A DNA stretch of 64,000 nt from Cyanobacteria bacterium SIG30 (GTDB lineage: Bacteria > Cyanobacteriota > Vampirovibrionia > Gastranaerophilales > Gastranaerophilaceae). The stretch is from NCBI GenBank assembly GCA_015152475.1, contig SUTW01000003.1:1-64000 (forward strand), in the 5' to 3' direction. The notes beneath the pieces were generated by a model that saw nothing but the letters and a program-made list of their open reading frames with translations, was not told the origin of the DNA and made no database searches. Made by a program: the position numbers and the translations under genes. Of the stretch, positions 25,301 through 34,489 are shown piece by piece (the stretch's first letter is position 1; each line of letters begins with the position of its first letter).

Positions 25301-26593
25301 ATGAAAAACACTGTTGTAGTTGGTGCGCAATTTGGTGATGAAGGAAAAGCAAAAATTACAGATCTTCTTGCACAAAAAGCAGATTTTATTGTTAGATACC
25401 AAGGTGGCTGTAACGCAGGACATACTGTTGTTGTAAATAATAAAAAATACAAATTTCATTTAATTCCATCAGGCATTTTATATGAAAACAAAACCTGTTT
25501 TATAGGTGCAGGTGTTGTTATCCACCCAGAAAGCTTTAAAAAAGAAATTGAAGAATTAATAAATGACGGTATCGCACAGGAAAAATTTACAAAAAATTTA
25601 AAAATTAATCCTTTGGCACATATAACAATGCCTTACCACATAGATTTAGATGGTGCTGACGAAATTAAACTTGGCAAAAATAAAATAGGAACAACAAAAA
25701 GAGGTATTGGGCCAACATATTCAGATAAATACGCAAGACTTGGAATAAGGATTGAAGATTTGTTTGATGAAGAAATTCTAAGTAACAAACTAGACGTTAT
25801 CTTGCCAAACAAAAATGCTGTTTTAGAAAAAATATACGGTCTTAAAACATATACAAAAGAAGAAATATTAAATCTTTGCAGAGAATACAAAGAATTATTT
25901 GCACCATATGTTTGTTTTGACTGGCAAAATGTTTTAAGAGATGCTAAAAAAAATAAAACAATATTATTTGAGGGTGCACAAGGTGTTTTACTTGATATAG
26001 ATTATGGAACATATCCTTATGTAACATCATCAAACCCAATAGGTGGCGGTGCTGCAGTTGGCGCTTCAATGGGTGTTAAAACAATAGATGAAGTTATAGG
26101 TGTTTTTAAAGCATACATAACTCGCGTTGGTGAAGGCGATATGGTTACAGAACAACTAGGTGAAGATGGTTCAAAACTTCAAGAAATAGGAGCAGAATTT
26201 GGCGTTACAACTGGACGCCCACGCCGTTGCGGTTTCTTCGATGTACCACTTGCAAAATATAGCGTTTTGGTTGGCGGTTTAACTTCTATTGCTCTTACAA
26301 AATTGGATGTATATGACAGTTTTGATGAAATAAAGCTATGTGTTGGTTATCAAAACAAAAAAACAGGCGAAATTACACAAATGTATCCAACATCAGTTTA
26401 CACACACAAAAACTATGCTCCTGTTTGGGAAAGTTATAAAGGCTGGAATAAAGATACAACAAAATGTAAAACTTACGAAGAACTTCCAGAAAACGCAAAA
26501 ATTTATCTAAAAAGAATTGAGGAATTACTTGAAATTCCAATTAAAATAATAAGCGTTGGCCCTGATAGAGACCAAACAATATTTATAGATTAA
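25301..26593 (+). CDS. purA: Adenylosuccinate synthetase
   Basis: About 430 residues. GTP-dependent condensation of IMP with aspartate, first step to AMP. I prefer the ATG at 25301, whose product begins KNTVVVGAQFGDEGKAKITD as the family does and which has AAGGA nine bases upstream; an in-frame ATG at 25292 gives three more residues. Signatures: RYQGGCNAGHTVV, GTTKRGIGPTYSDK, the LFEGAQG region, TGRPRRCGFFD and the C-terminal SVGPDRDQTI. The usual WGDEGKGKI is FGDEGKAKI here (Trp to Phe and Gly to Ala), which is unusual for this loop. It is divergent from a prepilin gene and ends at a bidirectional terminator. Confidence 0.93.
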   Translation: MKNTVVVGAQFGDEGKAKITDLLAQKADFIVRYQGGCNAGHTVVVNNKKYKFHLIPSGILYENKTCFIGAGVVIHPESFKKEIEELINDGIAQEKFTKNLKINPLAHITMPYHIDLDGADEIKLGKNKIGTTKRGIGPTYSDKYARLGIRIEDLFDEEILSNKLDVILPNKNAVLEKIYGLKTYTKEEILNLCREYKELFAPYVCFDWQNVLRDAKKNKTILFEGAQGVLLDIDYGTYPYVTSSNPIGGGAAVGASMGVKTIDEVIGVFKAYITRVGEGDMVTEQLGEDGSKLQEIGAEFGVTTGRPRRCGFFDVPLAKYSVLVGGLTSIALTKLDVYDSFDEIKLCVGYQNKKTGEITQMYPTSVYTHKNYAPVWESYKGWNKDTTKCKTYEELPENAKIYLKRIEELLEIPIKIISVGPDRDQTIFID

Positions 26594-26601
26594 ACAAAAC
26601 A

Positions 26602-26624
26602 AAACCACCTTAATAAGGTGGTTT
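26602..26624. terminator. Bidirectional terminator between purA and the Ycf23-like gene
   Basis: AAACCACCTT / AAGGTGGTTT with a 3-base loop, then TTAATT on the plus strand and TTGTTTTGTTT on the minus strand. Confidence 0.8.
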
Positions 26625-26641
26625 TTAATTATATTTTATTT

Positions 26642-27433
26642 TTACAGATATGGCGATGAAAATTCCATTTTTATTGATTCATTTTTAAGTTCTTGAGAAG
26701 CTTGTCTGTTAAATGCGATTGAACCAACAATATTTCTTATAATTGCAACCATGCCGACTTTTGTATCCATTTTAGTAACGCAAGCATCTATGCTGACTGC
26801 TTGTGCGCCAGAGACAAATGCTAAAGGCACAGTTTGAGGACTCAAACCAGAAGATGTCATAACAGGAATTCCAATATTTTCTGAAATTTCCATTGTATTC
26901 ATAATTGAAGTTTTTGCAGAATCAGCAGAGCCCTTTATATGAACTGCTTCTTTTCTTGCATAACTTTCAGTTTGGATAAGGTCAACTCCAATTAATTCAA
27001 GTTTTTTTGCAAGTTCAACTTGTTCAGTTATATCAAGATGCGCTGGAATAGTCACGCATATATATGGATTAAATTTTTTAGTTAAATCAATTACTTCCAT
27101 TGCAATTTCATAAACATCATTTGCGCTTAAAAAAGTTCCTTCTTTATATAAACTTTCATAATTTCCAATTTCAATAGCATCAGCACCGGCTTTAACGGCT
27201 TCTAGTAATTTAAAAGGGTGAATTGAAGATGCAAAAATTGTTAATCTTGTGTTTTCTTTTGCAACTTTAATAACATCTTTTGACGCAGGAACATCAATTG
27301 CAGATGCAAGAGCTTCCTGAGCTGATAAAGCAACTTTCTTAATTAATTCAAGGTCGAAATTATCCATACCGCAATCAATTTTTACTGCTCTTTTTTCTCT
27401 TAAATGCTTTTTAAAAATTTCAATATTTCTCAT
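26642..27433 (-). CDS. ycf23: Ycf23/DUF561-family TIM-barrel protein
   Basis: 263 residues. The pattern matches Ycf23/DUF561, known from cyanobacteria and red-algal plastids: VKIDCGMDNFDLELIKKVA, then TIFASSIHPFKLLEAVKAGADAIEIGNY in part, CVTIPAHLDITEQVELAKKL, IQTE, and GIPVMTSSGLSPQTVPLAFVSGAQAVSI. The fold is a HisA/thiamine-synthase-like (beta/alpha)8 barrel with a phosphate-binding GA-x-A-x-x-I turn. The reaction is not known to me. It is a single gene between a terminator and a divergent protease gene, and one of the better clues for cyanobacterial affinity. Confidence 0.75.
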   Translation of the reverse strand: MRNIEIFKKHLREKRAVKIDCGMDNFDLELIKKVALSAQEALASAIDVPASKDVIKVAKENTRLTIFASSIHPFKLLEAVKAGADAIEIGNYESLYKEGTFLSANDVYEIAMEVIDLTKKFNPYICVTIPAHLDITEQVELAKKLELIGVDLIQTESYARKEAVHIKGSADSAKTSIMNTMEISENIGIPVMTSSGLSPQTVPLAFVSGAQAVSIDACVTKMDTKVGMVAIIRNIVGSIAFNRQASQELKNESIKMEFSSPYL

Positions 27434-27551
27434 CTAATTTCCCTTTTTAAGTGTTAATAGAATTTTACCATAGCTAGCTTTTTTGAGCAATTGAAATAGC
27501 AAAAGATAACTGTAAAATTAAATTACACTCTCTAATGAAAGACTTTCTATA

Positions 27552-28259
27552 ATGTTAAAAACACATATTACAAAAAAATTGCTAGTTATATTGGTTGTAT
27601 TTAGTTTTATTAATGTTAATCCAATATTAGCTGAAAATTTTTATGAAATATCAAATGAAGAAAAAATAAACATTAGTGTATATGAAAAAATAACACCAAG
27701 TATTGTGTCGATTGAAGCAAATACAAGAGAAGGGGTTTCAAGCGGGACTGGTTGCATTGTTGATCCATCAGGTTTAATCTTAACGAGTTTACATGTGGTT
27801 AAAAATGCAGGCTCAATTGAAGTCACAACTCAATCAGGCGCTGTTTATCAAGCAGTTATTTGGTCAATTTTAAAAAACAATAATGACCTTGCAATAATAA
27901 AAATAAAAACTAACGAAAAATTATCAGCAGTTTCCTTTGGTGATTCAGAAACAATTAAAGTAGGACAAAGAGTTTTAACCATAGGAAATCCCTTTGGTTT
28001 TAGGGGAACTTTAACAACAGGAATTGTTTCAAGAATTGATTACACAAGAAACAGAATTCAAACTGATGCCGCAATAAATCCAGGATGTTCAGGCGGACCA
28101 TTACTAAATATAAAAGGAGAAGTTATAGGAATAAACCAATCGATATATAATCCAGACAACAACCGCTCAAACATAGGAATAGGTTTTGCAATTCCAATAA
28201 ATGAAGCAAAGAAATTCGTAAAAGTTACTCTTGAAAAAACCAGAATGTCTTTAAAATAA
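27552..28259 (+). CDS. Exported trypsin-like serine protease (HtrA-type, no PDZ)
   Basis: 235 residues. N-terminal signal sequence (hydrophobic about residues 9-25, then NVNPILA). S1C catalytic triad: His in LTSLHVVKNAG, Asp in NNNDLAIIKI, Ser in NPGCSGGPLLNIKG (usual GNSGGPL reads GCSGGPL). The family loop motifs IGNPFGFRGTLTTGIVS and GIGFAIPINEAK are present. It ends right after the protease domain, so the PDZ domains of DegP/DegS are absent. Probably periplasmic, cutting or guarding exported proteins. It is followed 24 bases later by der. Confidence 0.88.
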   Translation: MLKTHITKKLLVILVVFSFINVNPILAENFYEISNEEKINISVYEKITPSIVSIEANTREGVSSGTGCIVDPSGLILTSLHVVKNAGSIEVTTQSGAVYQAVIWSILKNNNDLAIIKIKTNEKLSAVSFGDSETIKVGQRVLTIGNPFGFRGTLTTGIVSRIDYTRNRIQTDAAINPGCSGGPLLNIKGEVIGINQSIYNPDNNRSNIGIGFAIPINEAKKFVKVTLEKTRMSLK

Positions 28260-28283
28260 AATTTTTTTTAATATAATAGTTGT

Positions 28284-29612
28284 ATGAAAGAGAAAATTAT
28301 AGCAGTTGTTGGACGACCAAATGTCGGCAAATCTACTCTGGTAAATAGAATAATTGGGTCTAGAAAATCTATCGTGGACGATATGGCTGGCGTTACACGT
28401 GACAGAATATATTTTGATGCTGAGTGGCAAGATAAAAAATTCACACTAATTGACACGGGCGGTATTATAACAGATGACAATGAGAGTGAATTTGTAAAAA
28501 ATATTTTTACACAAGCGCAAATTGCAATGAACGAAGCCGATTTAATTCTTTTTGTGGTTGATGGAAAAAGTGGTTTAAGCCCATATGACAAAGATATAGC
28601 AAATATTTTGAGACAAAGCGATAAAAAAGTATTGCTTGTGGTAAACAAAATTGATGATATCGCTCAAATTGGAGATGCTTCAGAATTTTATACATTAAGT
28701 TTAGGTGAACCAATGGCTGTTTCAGCACTTCATGGTTCAGGCGGTATTGGCGATTTGCTTGATGTTATAACTCAAGATATCGAAAGAGATGAAGAAAATT
28801 TAGAAGACGAAGCTATAAAAATTGCAATTGTCGGTAAACCAAATGCCGGCAAAAGCTCAATTCTGAATAGATTACTAAAACAAGAAAGAGCAATTGTAAG
28901 CAATATTTCAGGTACTACAAGAGACAGTATAAATTCAGAAATCACAATTGACGAACAAGACTATGTTTTAATTGATACTGCTGGAATTAGAAAAAAATCA
29001 AAAGTTGATTTTGGAATAGAAGCTTTTGCAATCGATAGAGCACTTCGCTCGATAAGAGAAGCAGATGTTGCACTTTTAGTTATTGATTCAACAGAAGGCC
29101 TGACTGACCAAGATAAAAAAATTGCGCAAACAATTGAAGAAGCCGGATGTGGCATAATTGTTGCGTTTAATAAATGGGACTTAGTTAAAAATGTTCAAAC
29201 ACACGATTTTGAGCAAAAAATTGAACAAGATGCACCATTTTTGAATTATGCAGAGAAAATTTTTATCAGTGCAAAAACAGGGCAAAGATTAGACAGAATT
29301 TTTAAAGAAGCTAAAAAAGTTGCAGATGAAAGAAACAAAAGAATTCAAACTGGCATCTTAAATAAAGTAATAAACGATTCAATCGCGATAAATCCGCCGG
29401 TTTCAGTTCATGGGAAAATGCTAAGAGTTTATTACACCACTCAAGTAAAAACCAAACCACCAACATTTGTAATTTTTATAAATAATTTAAATTTATTAAA
29501 AGATAGCTATAAAAGATATTTAACAAAAAAAATGAGGGAGACATTTGGTTTCTTTGGAACACCGATAAGAATAAATTTCAGGGAGAAAAAGAAACAAAAG
29601 GGGGATAAATGA
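28284..29612 (+). CDS. der: GTPase Der (EngA), ribosome assembly
   Basis: 442 residues. Two tandem G domains: GRPNVGKST (residue about 8) with DTGG and NKIDD, then GKPNAGKSS (about 180) with DTAG and NKWD, followed by the C-terminal KH-like domain. It acts in 50S maturation. It overlaps plsY by four bases and belongs to the plus-strand run protease-der-plsY-malic enzyme. Confidence 0.96.
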   Translation: MKEKIIAVVGRPNVGKSTLVNRIIGSRKSIVDDMAGVTRDRIYFDAEWQDKKFTLIDTGGIITDDNESEFVKNIFTQAQIAMNEADLILFVVDGKSGLSPYDKDIANILRQSDKKVLLVVNKIDDIAQIGDASEFYTLSLGEPMAVSALHGSGGIGDLLDVITQDIERDEENLEDEAIKIAIVGKPNAGKSSILNRLLKQERAIVSNISGTTRDSINSEITIDEQDYVLIDTAGIRKKSKVDFGIEAFAIDRALRSIREADVALLVIDSTEGLTDQDKKIAQTIEEAGCGIIVAFNKWDLVKNVQTHDFEQKIEQDAPFLNYAEKIFISAKTGQRLDRIFKEAKKVADERNKRIQTGILNKVINDSIAINPPVSVHGKMLRVYYTTQVKTKPPTFVIFINNLNLLKDSYKRYLTKKMRETFGFFGTPIRINFREKKKQKGDK

Positions 29613-30208
29613 TTACAATTATTCGTTCAGTTATAATGGCAATTTTAGGTTATATTATAGGTTCTATTCCAACAGGTTATATTGTTGTTAAAGTTGCCAA
29701 AAATGAAGATATAAGAACAATTGGCTCAGGTTCAACTGGAGCAACTAATGTCAAAAGAGTAATGGGCAAAAAATGGTTTTTTATAGTTTTACTTTTAGAT
29801 GCTCTTAAAGGTGCAACACCTGTTTTAATTGCAAAATATTTGCTTCCTGATAATTATGGAATTACTGCTGTTGTTGCTGCAATTTTTGTAATTTTGGGTC
29901 ATTCGAAATCAATCTTTTTAAATTTTTCTGGTGGAAAATCAGTTGCATCAGGTGTTGGAACAATTTTGGCACTAAACCCTGTTGCAGGGCTTACAATTGC
30001 TGTGATTTGGGCCTTTATAACTTATTTTTCAAAATACGTTTCATTAGGTTCAATTATTGCGCTTAGCCTATCGCCTTTAATAATGTGGTTTTTTAAATCT
30101 CCAATCGCATACATTGTATATTGCTTAATAGGTGCTATATACATAGTTTATCTTCACAGAGAAAACATCCAAAGACTTATCAAGGGCGAAGAAAACAAAG
30201 TAAGATAA
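29609..30208 (+). CDS. plsY: Acyl-phosphate:glycerol-3-phosphate acyltransferase
   Basis: 199 residues, five or so membrane helices. PlsY makes lysophosphatidate from acyl phosphate at the inner membrane. The three cytoplasmic motifs are visible: GSIPTGYIV with GSGSTGATNVKRVMG, the GHSKSIFLNFSGGKSVASGVG loop in part, and the C-terminal HRENIQRLIKGEE. Coupled to der by a 4-base overlap; 27 bases before the malic enzyme gene. Confidence 0.95.
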   Translation: MITIIRSVIMAILGYIIGSIPTGYIVVKVAKNEDIRTIGSGSTGATNVKRVMGKKWFFIVLLLDALKGATPVLIAKYLLPDNYGITAVVAAIFVILGHSKSIFLNFSGGKSVASGVGTILALNPVAGLTIAVIWAFITYFSKYVSLGSIIALSLSPLIMWFFKSPIAYIVYCLIGAIYIVYLHRENIQRLIKGEENKVR

Positions 30209-30235
30209 CAGCAAAAAGTAAAAGAGGAGATAAAA

Positions 30236-31690
30236 ATGATTAAATATACATCAAAAGTAAAAGTAAGATCAAATGAGTCTCTTGCATTAATTTATACGCC
30301 CGGAGTTGCAAAAAGTTGTCTTGAAATCAAAGAAAATCCAGACAGAGTTTTTGATTTAACAAATCGTTCAAATTCAATCGGAATAATGTCATATAATTAC
30401 GAAGATGCCTATAAAAGAGCTGAGTTTTTTAAAAAAACAAAAAATGTTGACTGCTACCCTTTAGAAATCAAAAAAACAACAAAAGAAGATTTGGATTTTG
30501 TAATTCAAAACATTATGCCAAATTTTATGGGTGTTGACACAAGCTTAATTGAAGGCAAAGAATACAACGCTCCTTTAGATATACCGACTCGTTCAAAAGC
30601 TTGTATTTATGAAGATAAAATTGAAAAATTAGAACCAGTAATGCTAAGAGAACTTTTTGGCGGAGTTGTTGAAACCACAATTGATGAAGAAAAAGAAGAA
30701 ATAATTAAACCAACTGCAATAATTTCTGATGGTTCAGCAGTTTTAGGTCTTGGTAACATTGGAGCCATTTGCGCAATTCCGGTTATGGAAGGTAAGGCTG
30801 TTTTATTTGAAGAATTAGGTGATGTACCCGCAATTTCACTTTGTCTTCAAACGCAAAACAAAGATGAAATAATAAAAATTGTTCAACTACTTGAAAATTC
30901 ATTCTCATCAATAAATTTAGAAGACATATGCGCGCCAAAATGTTTTGAAATTGAAAGAGAACTTATAAAAACAACTAGCATCCCTATTTTTCATGACGAT
31001 CAACACGGAACAGCAATTGTTGTTTTAGCTGGTTTATTAAACGCACTTGAAGTTGTTAATAAAAGAAATAAAGACATAAAAATTGTTATCTCTGGAGCTG
31101 GTGCTGCAGGACTTTCAATTTGTAAGTTACTTTTAAAAACAGGTTTTTCAAATATAACCTTATGTAATATAAATGGAGTTGTATACACAGGCAACCCGTT
31201 AAACGACCCTGAGCTTGATGAAGTTTCAAAATCAACAAACAAAGATAATTTAAGAGGAACACTTAAAGACGCAATTATAAACGCTGATGTTTTCATAGGA
31301 GTTAGCGCACCAAACATAATGACTGAAGAAATGGTTAAAACAATGGCAAAAGACCCAATTGTCTTTGCACTTGCAAACCCAACACCTGAAATCATGCCAG
31401 ATATTGCAAAAAATGCAGGAGCTAAAATTGTTGCAAGTGGTAGATCGGATTTTGACAACCAAATAAATAACTGTTTGGCATTCCCTGGAATATTTAAAGG
31501 TGTACTTGAATCAAAATGCAAAGTGATTACAGATGAAATAAAAGTTAGATGTGCAGTTGCACTTGCGCATACAATTGAACCTGAAGAATTAGATGAAAAT
31601 TACATAATCCCAGAAGCACTCGACCACAGGGTTGCAAAAAATATTTCAGCATGTATTATAGATTATGTCAGAAATTTTGAAGAAAAATAA
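30236..31690 (+). CDS. Malic enzyme (oxaloacetate-decarboxylating malate dehydrogenase) with N-domain insertion
   Basis: 484 residues. NAD(P)-dependent conversion of malate to pyruvate and CO2. Signatures: LALIYTPGVAKSCLEI (catalytic Tyr), DGSAVLGLGNIGAICAIPVMEGKAVLF, the metal site EDI-CAPKCFEIE and FHDDQHGTAIVV, the Rossmann IVISGAGAAGLSICKLLL, and ALANPTPEIMP. In usual bacterial enzymes the LT-x-x-x-N region runs directly into VSDGTAVLGLG. Here about 110 residues (roughly 52-160) separate them, containing NFMGVDTSLIEG and acidic stretches. Total length is therefore about 80-100 residues above the common short form. The insert is unrecognised. Confidence 0.85.
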   Translation: MIKYTSKVKVRSNESLALIYTPGVAKSCLEIKENPDRVFDLTNRSNSIGIMSYNYEDAYKRAEFFKKTKNVDCYPLEIKKTTKEDLDFVIQNIMPNFMGVDTSLIEGKEYNAPLDIPTRSKACIYEDKIEKLEPVMLRELFGGVVETTIDEEKEEIIKPTAIISDGSAVLGLGNIGAICAIPVMEGKAVLFEELGDVPAISLCLQTQNKDEIIKIVQLLENSFSSINLEDICAPKCFEIERELIKTTSIPIFHDDQHGTAIVVLAGLLNALEVVNKRNKDIKIVISGAGAAGLSICKLLLKTGFSNITLCNINGVVYTGNPLNDPELDEVSKSTNKDNLRGTLKDAIINADVFIGVSAPNIMTEEMVKTMAKDPIVFALANPTPEIMPDIAKNAGAKIVASGRSDFDNQINNCLAFPGIFKGVLESKCKVITDEIKVRCAVALAHTIEPEELDENYIIPEALDHRVAKNISACIIDYVRNFEEK

Positions 31691-31781
31691 AGTGTAACTT
31701 TTTTATAAAAAAGGGGCATTTTGTTGTTTTTCAAAATTTTTTTGTTATGTACACAATTATTAAAATCGAAAGGTATAAATC

Positions 31782-32447
31782 GTGGACGAAAAAGAAGTAA
31801 AACAAGAAGTTGTTGAAACACAAGAAGAATTAAACGTGGAAGAAACAACAGTTGTTTCAGAAGAAACAGCGCAAGAAGGCGAAGCAGAAGCTTCAGTTAA
31901 AAAATTAAGAGGCTCAAGAGCTAAAGGACAAAGTCGTAAAAGAAAAATTGAAACAGTAGAACCTGTTGAATCAGAATGGAAAGAACAAGTTGTCCAAATC
32001 AGCCGTGTTACAAAAGTTGTAAAAGGTGGTAAAAAACTTAGCTTCAGAGCAATTGTTATCGTTGGTAACAAAAAAGGACAAGTTGGTATGGGTGTTGCAA
32101 AAGCAGCAGAAGTTATTATTGCAATCCAAAAAGCTATTGCCGACGGAAGAAAAAACCTTGTTACTGTACCAATCTTTAAAACAACAATACCTCACCAAGT
32201 TACAGGTACTTCAGGCGCAGGCTCAGTTGTTCTTAAACCTGCTTCTCAAGGTACTGGTGTTATCGCAGGTGGTGCAGTTCGTTCGGTATTAGAACTTGCA
32301 GGATATGAAAACATTTTAAGTAAATCATTAGGTTCTAAATCACCTCTTAACGCAGCAGGTGCAACATTAGAAGCATTGAAAAACTTAAGATCATTCAGCG
32401 ATGTTGCTAAAATGCGTGGTATTACTTTAAAACAAATGTTAAGCTAA
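31782..32447 (+). CDS. rpsE: 30S ribosomal protein S5 with acidic N-terminal extension
   Basis: 221 residues, GTG start at 31782 with GAAAGG nine bases upstream. The S5 core begins near residue 65 ([20 protein letters not shown]) and has the double-stranded RNA-binding-like N domain and [12 protein letters not shown] / [11 protein letters not shown] signatures. Residues 1-64 are a Glu/Val-rich then Lys/Arg-rich extension, lengthening the protein well beyond the usual 165 or so. It heads a ribosomal block, but its usual upstream genes (rplF, rplR) are missing; the malic enzyme gene lies there instead. Confidence 0.95.
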   Translation: MDEKEVKQEVVETQEELNVEETTVVSEETAQEGEAEASVKKLRGSRAKGQSRKRKIETVEPVESEWKEQVVQISRVTKVVKGGKKLSFRAIVIVGNKKGQVGMGVAKAAEVIIAIQKAIADGRKNLVTVPIFKTTIPHQVTGTSGAGSVVLKPASQGTGVIAGGAVRSVLELAGYENILSKSLGSKSPLNAAGATLEALKNLRSFSDVAKMRGITLKQMLS

Positions 32448-32471
32448 TAAAAAATTAAGGAAACAAATAAA

Positions 32472-32663
32472 ATGGCTAAGAAAAATGATGAAAAAATAAA
32501 AATAACTTTAAAAAGAAGTTTAATTGGTGTTCCAGAAAAACACATTAAAATTGTTAAATCCCTTGGTTTAGGCAAAACAAACAGCACAGTAGAACACGCT
32601 GCTAGCCAAACTATTATGGGTATGGTGAATAAAATTTCACATCTTGTAGAAATTGTTAAATAA
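32472..32663 (+). CDS. rpmD: 50S ribosomal protein L30
   Basis: 63 residues. KITLKRSLIGVPEKHIKIVKS and the LGLGKTNSTVEH motif are characteristic of L30. It lies 24 bases after rpsE and 17 bases before rplO, the normal order in the spc operon. Confidence 0.93.
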   Translation: MAKKNDEKIKITLKRSLIGVPEKHIKIVKSLGLGKTNSTVEHAASQTIMGMVNKISHLVEIVK

Positions 32664-32680
32664 GTAAAGGTAAGGAAAAA

Positions 32681-33124
32681 ATGATAACATTAGAAGATTT
32701 AAAACCTGCAGAAGGTTCAGTAAAAAAATCTAAAAGAGTAGGCAGAGGTCGCTCTTCAGGACATGGTAAAACTTCTTGCCGTGGTAACAACGGTGAAGGT
32801 CAAAGAGCAGGCAGAAGCTCTAAAAGAGGTTTTGAAGGTGGTCAAATGCCATCATTCAGACAAATGCCTAAATTAAAAGGCTTCACAAACCATTGGGCGC
32901 TTAATGCGGTAGCTTTAAATGTTGCTGACATTGAAAAATTAGGTATTGAAGAGCTTGATTTAGCTTGGCTTATCGAAAACAACAAAGTAGATAGAAACGC
33001 TGACGTTCTAAGAATCTTAGGTAACGGCGAAATTAAAAAAGCTGTAACAGTTAAAGCAACTTACTTCACAGAAAGTGCTAAAGAAAAAATCGAAAAAGCA
33101 GGCGGAAAGGTTGAAATAGTATAA
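32681..33124 (+). CDS. rplO: 50S ribosomal protein L15
   Basis: 147 residues, the standard length. N-terminal LEDLKPAEGSVKKSKRVGRG and the Gly/Arg-rich GHGKTSCRGNNGEGQRAG loop that threads the rRNA, then GFEGGQMP and the C-terminal L18e-like domain with AGGKVEIV. Two bases separate it from secY. Confidence 0.95.
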   Translation: MITLEDLKPAEGSVKKSKRVGRGRSSGHGKTSCRGNNGEGQRAGRSSKRGFEGGQMPSFRQMPKLKGFTNHWALNAVALNVADIEKLGIEELDLAWLIENNKVDRNADVLRILGNGEIKKAVTVKATYFTESAKEKIEKAGGKVEIV

Positions 33125-33126
33125 TA

Positions 33127-34479
33127 ATGCAACAACAATTAAGCAGAGAGCAAATTGCGCAAAATATTTTATCAAGTTGGAAGGCAAGTGGCCTTAAACA
33201 AAAGTTAATATTCACTTTTTTGGCCATAGCATTCTTTAGATTTGGTGCACAACTTCCAATATTTGGTATAAACAATGAAATTTTCCAAAATATAGCCGCA
33301 GGAAATAACATGATAGGCTTTTTGGATATGTTTACAGGTGGTGCCTTAGGTAAAGTTTCAATCTTTGCTTTAGGTATTGGACCTTATATCACATCTTCAA
33401 TCATAATCCAGCTTCTAGCTGTTGTAGTACCATATTTAGAAAGACTACAAAAAGAAGAAGGTGGAGAAGGAAGAAGAAAAATACAACAAATAACAAGACA
33501 ATTCACCGTTGTACTTGGCGCATTCCAAGCTCTCGCTTTTGTTGTTATATTATCTAAATTACCAGGTGCCGTAATTCATACAGTAAACCCGATTTTATTT
33601 AATGTTGGCGCCATTATAACATTAACCGCAGGTTCTATACTTGTTATGTGGCTTGCAGAACTTATCACCGAAAAAGGTGTTGGAAATGGCGGAAGCTTAT
33701 TGATTTTTGTAGGTATTATTTCTGGTATTCCAGTTTATGTAAAAAACACAGCACTTTTAGTTGCCCAAGATAGTCAAAAACAACTAGGGCTTGTTGCGCT
33801 TCTTGTAATTTTTGTTGCAACAATAATAACAATTATCGTTTTCCAAGATGCAGCAAGACATGTACCAATTGTTTCTGCAAGAAGACAAGTTGGCAACAAA
33901 GTTTATAGTGGCGGAAATTCAAGCATACCATTTAAATTAAACCCTGGTGGCGTTATGCCAATCATTTTCGCAATGGCAATTCTGTTGTTCCCAACAACAA
34001 TTCTTGGTTTCGCACAACAACTAAACATCCAAAATGAAGGTTTAAGACAAGCATTAGAAACAATAAATCTATATTTAAGCCCTTCAGGAATCACATATTA
34101 TATAATTTATTTCTTACTAATTGTATTTTTGACATTCTTCTATTCATCTATAATGCCAAATATGCAACCAAAAGAAATTGCAAACAACTTAAAGAAATAT
34201 GGTTCTGCAATTCCAGGTATAAAACCTGGCAAACCAACAGCAGACAAACTTGATGAGATTTTAACAAAAGTAACATTCATTGGCGCGTTTTCACTAGGCT
34301 TAATAGCTCTTGTGCCAAGCGTATCAAGTGCAGTTACAGGCATCACAACGTTCCAAGGTTTAGGTTCAACTTCACTTATAATCATGGTTGGTGTTGCTCT
34401 TGATTTTATAAATCAAATTAAAACGCACTTATATGCAAAAAATTATGAAAGCTTTTTGCAAAAAAACAATATTCAATAA
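33127..34479 (+). CDS. secY: Preprotein translocase channel subunit SecY
   Basis: 450 residues with ten membrane helices. SecY signatures: RFGAQLPIFGI, the plug region FTGGALGKVSIFALGIGPYI, the ERLQKEEGGEGRRKIQQ cytoplasmic loop, and GNGGSLLIFVGI. It forms the inner-membrane channel with SecE and SecG. Placement between rplO and adk is the classic spc order. Confidence 0.96.
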   Translation: MQQQLSREQIAQNILSSWKASGLKQKLIFTFLAIAFFRFGAQLPIFGINNEIFQNIAAGNNMIGFLDMFTGGALGKVSIFALGIGPYITSSIIIQLLAVVVPYLERLQKEEGGEGRRKIQQITRQFTVVLGAFQALAFVVILSKLPGAVIHTVNPILFNVGAIITLTAGSILVMWLAELITEKGVGNGGSLLIFVGIISGIPVYVKNTALLVAQDSQKQLGLVALLVIFVATIITIIVFQDAARHVPIVSARRQVGNKVYSGGNSSIPFKLNPGGVMPIIFAMAILLFPTTILGFAQQLNIQNEGLRQALETINLYLSPSGITYYIIYFLLIVFLTFFYSSIMPNMQPKEIANNLKKYGSAIPGIKPGKPTADKLDEILTKVTFIGAFSLGLIALVPSVSSAVTGITTFQGLGSTSLIIMVGVALDFINQIKTHLYAKNYESFLQKNNIQ

Positions 34480-34489
34480 GGAACAATAA

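Noticed and set aside
25120-25452. 110-residue minus-strand frame ending MKKLNFNLGGGGI
   Set aside because: Only its last codons are real (the start of the out-of-frame prepilin); the rest is antisense to purA.
31691-31781. Ribosomal-protein leader or AT-only hairpin before rpsE
   Set aside because: CTTTTTTATAAAAAAG can pair, but with AT pairs only and no known leader motif it is not convincing.
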